The position numbers and the translations under genes are program-made. A DNA stretch of 7,894 nt from NCBI GenBank assembly GCA_003564505.1, contig PXFD01000100.1, forward strand, positions 1-7,894, in the 5' to 3' direction. The notes below the pieces were generated by a model. The model was not told where the DNA came from. It saw only the letters and a list, made by a program, of their open reading frames with translations, and searched no databases. The number at the start of each line of letters is the position of its first letter. Position 1 is the first letter of the stretch. Positions 7,259 to 7,894 of the stretch are shown piece after piece. The stretch is from Syntrophomonadaceae bacterium. GTDB lineage: Bacteria; Bacillota_D; Dethiobacteria; DTU022.

Positions 7259-7485
7259 AAAAAAGTGAGAGTTTAATTACATTAATTTTACTGTCTCTGG
7301 TATGGTTTTATATGAGAATTATTTCTCCCTTAAAGCCTCAAACGTGCCGCTTTTATCCTTCATGTTCACAGTATACATACGAAGCATTGAGTAAATACGG
7401 AGTTTTAAAAGGTTTATGCTTAGGATTAAAGAGAATATTGTGCTGTCATCCCTTTAATCCTGGAGGATACCATCCTGTAGAATAA
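7222..7485 (+). CDS. yidD: membrane protein insertion efficiency factor YidD
   Basis: YidD is a small membrane-associated protein thought to help YidC insert proteins into the inner membrane. This 87-residue product has a hydrophobic, probably amphipathic stretch (about 18-35, [18 protein letters not shown]), then the family signatures [10 protein letters not shown] (42-51) and [12 protein letters not shown] (74-85). The ATG at 7222 has AGGAG at 7206-7210, 11 bases upstream, and lies inside the end of rnpA. The roughly 16 residues before the hydrophobic stretch are lysine-rich and longer than in many family members, so a later non-ATG start is conceivable. yidC follows 28 bases later. Confidence 0.95.
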   Translation: MPEGTTGCKKAIKKSESLITLILLSLVWFYMRIISPLKPQTCRFYPSCSQYTYEALSKYGVLKGLCLGLKRILCCHPFNPGGYHPVE

Positions 7486-7513
7486 GAAACATTGGAAGGT
7501 GGGAGGTTAATAA

Positions 7514-7894
7514 ATGATAGATGCTATTGCTGAAGTATTCAGCGTAATTATTAGTTTCATATACGGTTATATACCGAACTTCGGGGCAGCGATTATCATA
7601 ATGACATTAATGGTAAAGCTGGTTACTTTTCCGCTTAATAACAAGCAAATAAAATCTGCCAAAAGAATGCAGGTATTACAACCGGAAATGAAAAAAATTC
7701 AACAAAAATACAAAGATGACAAGGAAAAACAGAACAAGGCAGTACAGGAGTTTATGAAAGAAAATAACATGAACCCCCTGGCCGGTTGTCTTCCTTTACT
7801 TGTCCAGTTTCCTGTCCTAATCGGTGTCTTTAGACTATTGAGGGAACCGGATCTGTTTTTGGATATGGAAGTAATTAACCCGTACCTGTTTCAA
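7514..7894 (+). CDS. yidC: membrane protein insertase YidC/Oxa1 (5' part, runs off the window)
   Basis: YidC inserts and folds proteins in the cytoplasmic membrane, alone or with SecYEG. The first 127 residues are present. The start is ATG at 7514 with GGGAGG at 7501-7506. The N terminus leads quickly into hydrophobic segments (about 5-20 and 24-40), followed by a charged cytoplasmic region (about 50-86, MQVLQPEMKKIQQKYK and onward) and the family signature NPLAGCLPLLVQFPVLI (87-103). There is no lipobox cysteine or long periplasmic domain, so it is the short Gram-positive type without the lipoprotein signal seen in B. subtilis SpoIIIJ. In the first conserved segment the position usually given as the essential groove arginine appears to be lysine (K35 in VKLVTFPL). 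The rest lies beyond the right edge. Confidence 0.96.
   Translation, partial: MIDAIAEVFSVIISFIYGYIPNFGAAIIIMTLMVKLVTFPLNNKQIKSAKRMQVLQPEMKKIQQKYKDDKEKQNKAVQEFMKENNMNPLAGCLPLLVQFPVLIGVFRLLREPDLFLDMEVINPYLFQ

Overview
The window is the chromosomal replication origin region of a bacterium, with the conserved gene neighbourhood found around dnaA in Firmicutes. The gene order, the short YidC with no visible lipoprotein signal, a DUF721 gene and a RemB (DUF370) gene between recF and gyrB, and the moderately low GC content all suggest a Clostridia-type Firmicute rather than a Bacillus. The genus cannot be fixed from this sequence alone.

Reading outward from the origin: on the minus strand, dnaA (6501 to 5122) is followed by dnaN (4862 to 3753), recF (3734 to 2598), a DUF721/DciA-like gene (2623 to 2315), remB (2238 to 1999) and gyrB (1915 to 5), with gyrA expected just outside the left edge. 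On the plus strand, diverging from dnaA, come rpmH (6768 to 6902), rnpA (6917 to 7258), yidD (7222 to 7485) and the 5' part of yidC, which runs off the right edge. The window is almost entirely genic. The two large gaps, 4863-5121 and 6502-6767, both carry DnaA boxes, so the origin looks bipartite with dnaA between its halves, as in Bacillus subtilis. The dnaA-dnaN gap also holds a five-unit TAG/TAA triplet tract next to two abutting DnaA boxes, in the arrangement described for the B. subtilis unwinding element.

The genes form two functional groups. The leftward group makes the initiator (DnaA), sliding clamp (DnaN), a gap-repair protein (RecF), a possible helicase-loading factor (DUF721/DciA), a small DNA-binding regulator (RemB) and the gyrase B subunit. 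The rightward group makes ribosomal protein L34, the RNase P protein, and two membrane-protein biogenesis factors (YidD, YidC). A consensus promoter drives rpmH, a probable promoter overlapping a DnaA box serves dnaA, and gyrB seems to have its own extended -10 promoter.

I see no mobile element, CRISPR array, tRNA, rRNA or unknown gene cassette. Nothing here amounts to an undescribed system. The points worth a second look are origin architecture and start-codon or gene-order details: non-ATG starts for dnaA, dnaN and recF, no S4-domain yaaA gene between dnaN and recF, and a perfect inverted repeat that couples DnaA boxes to the dnaA promoter.
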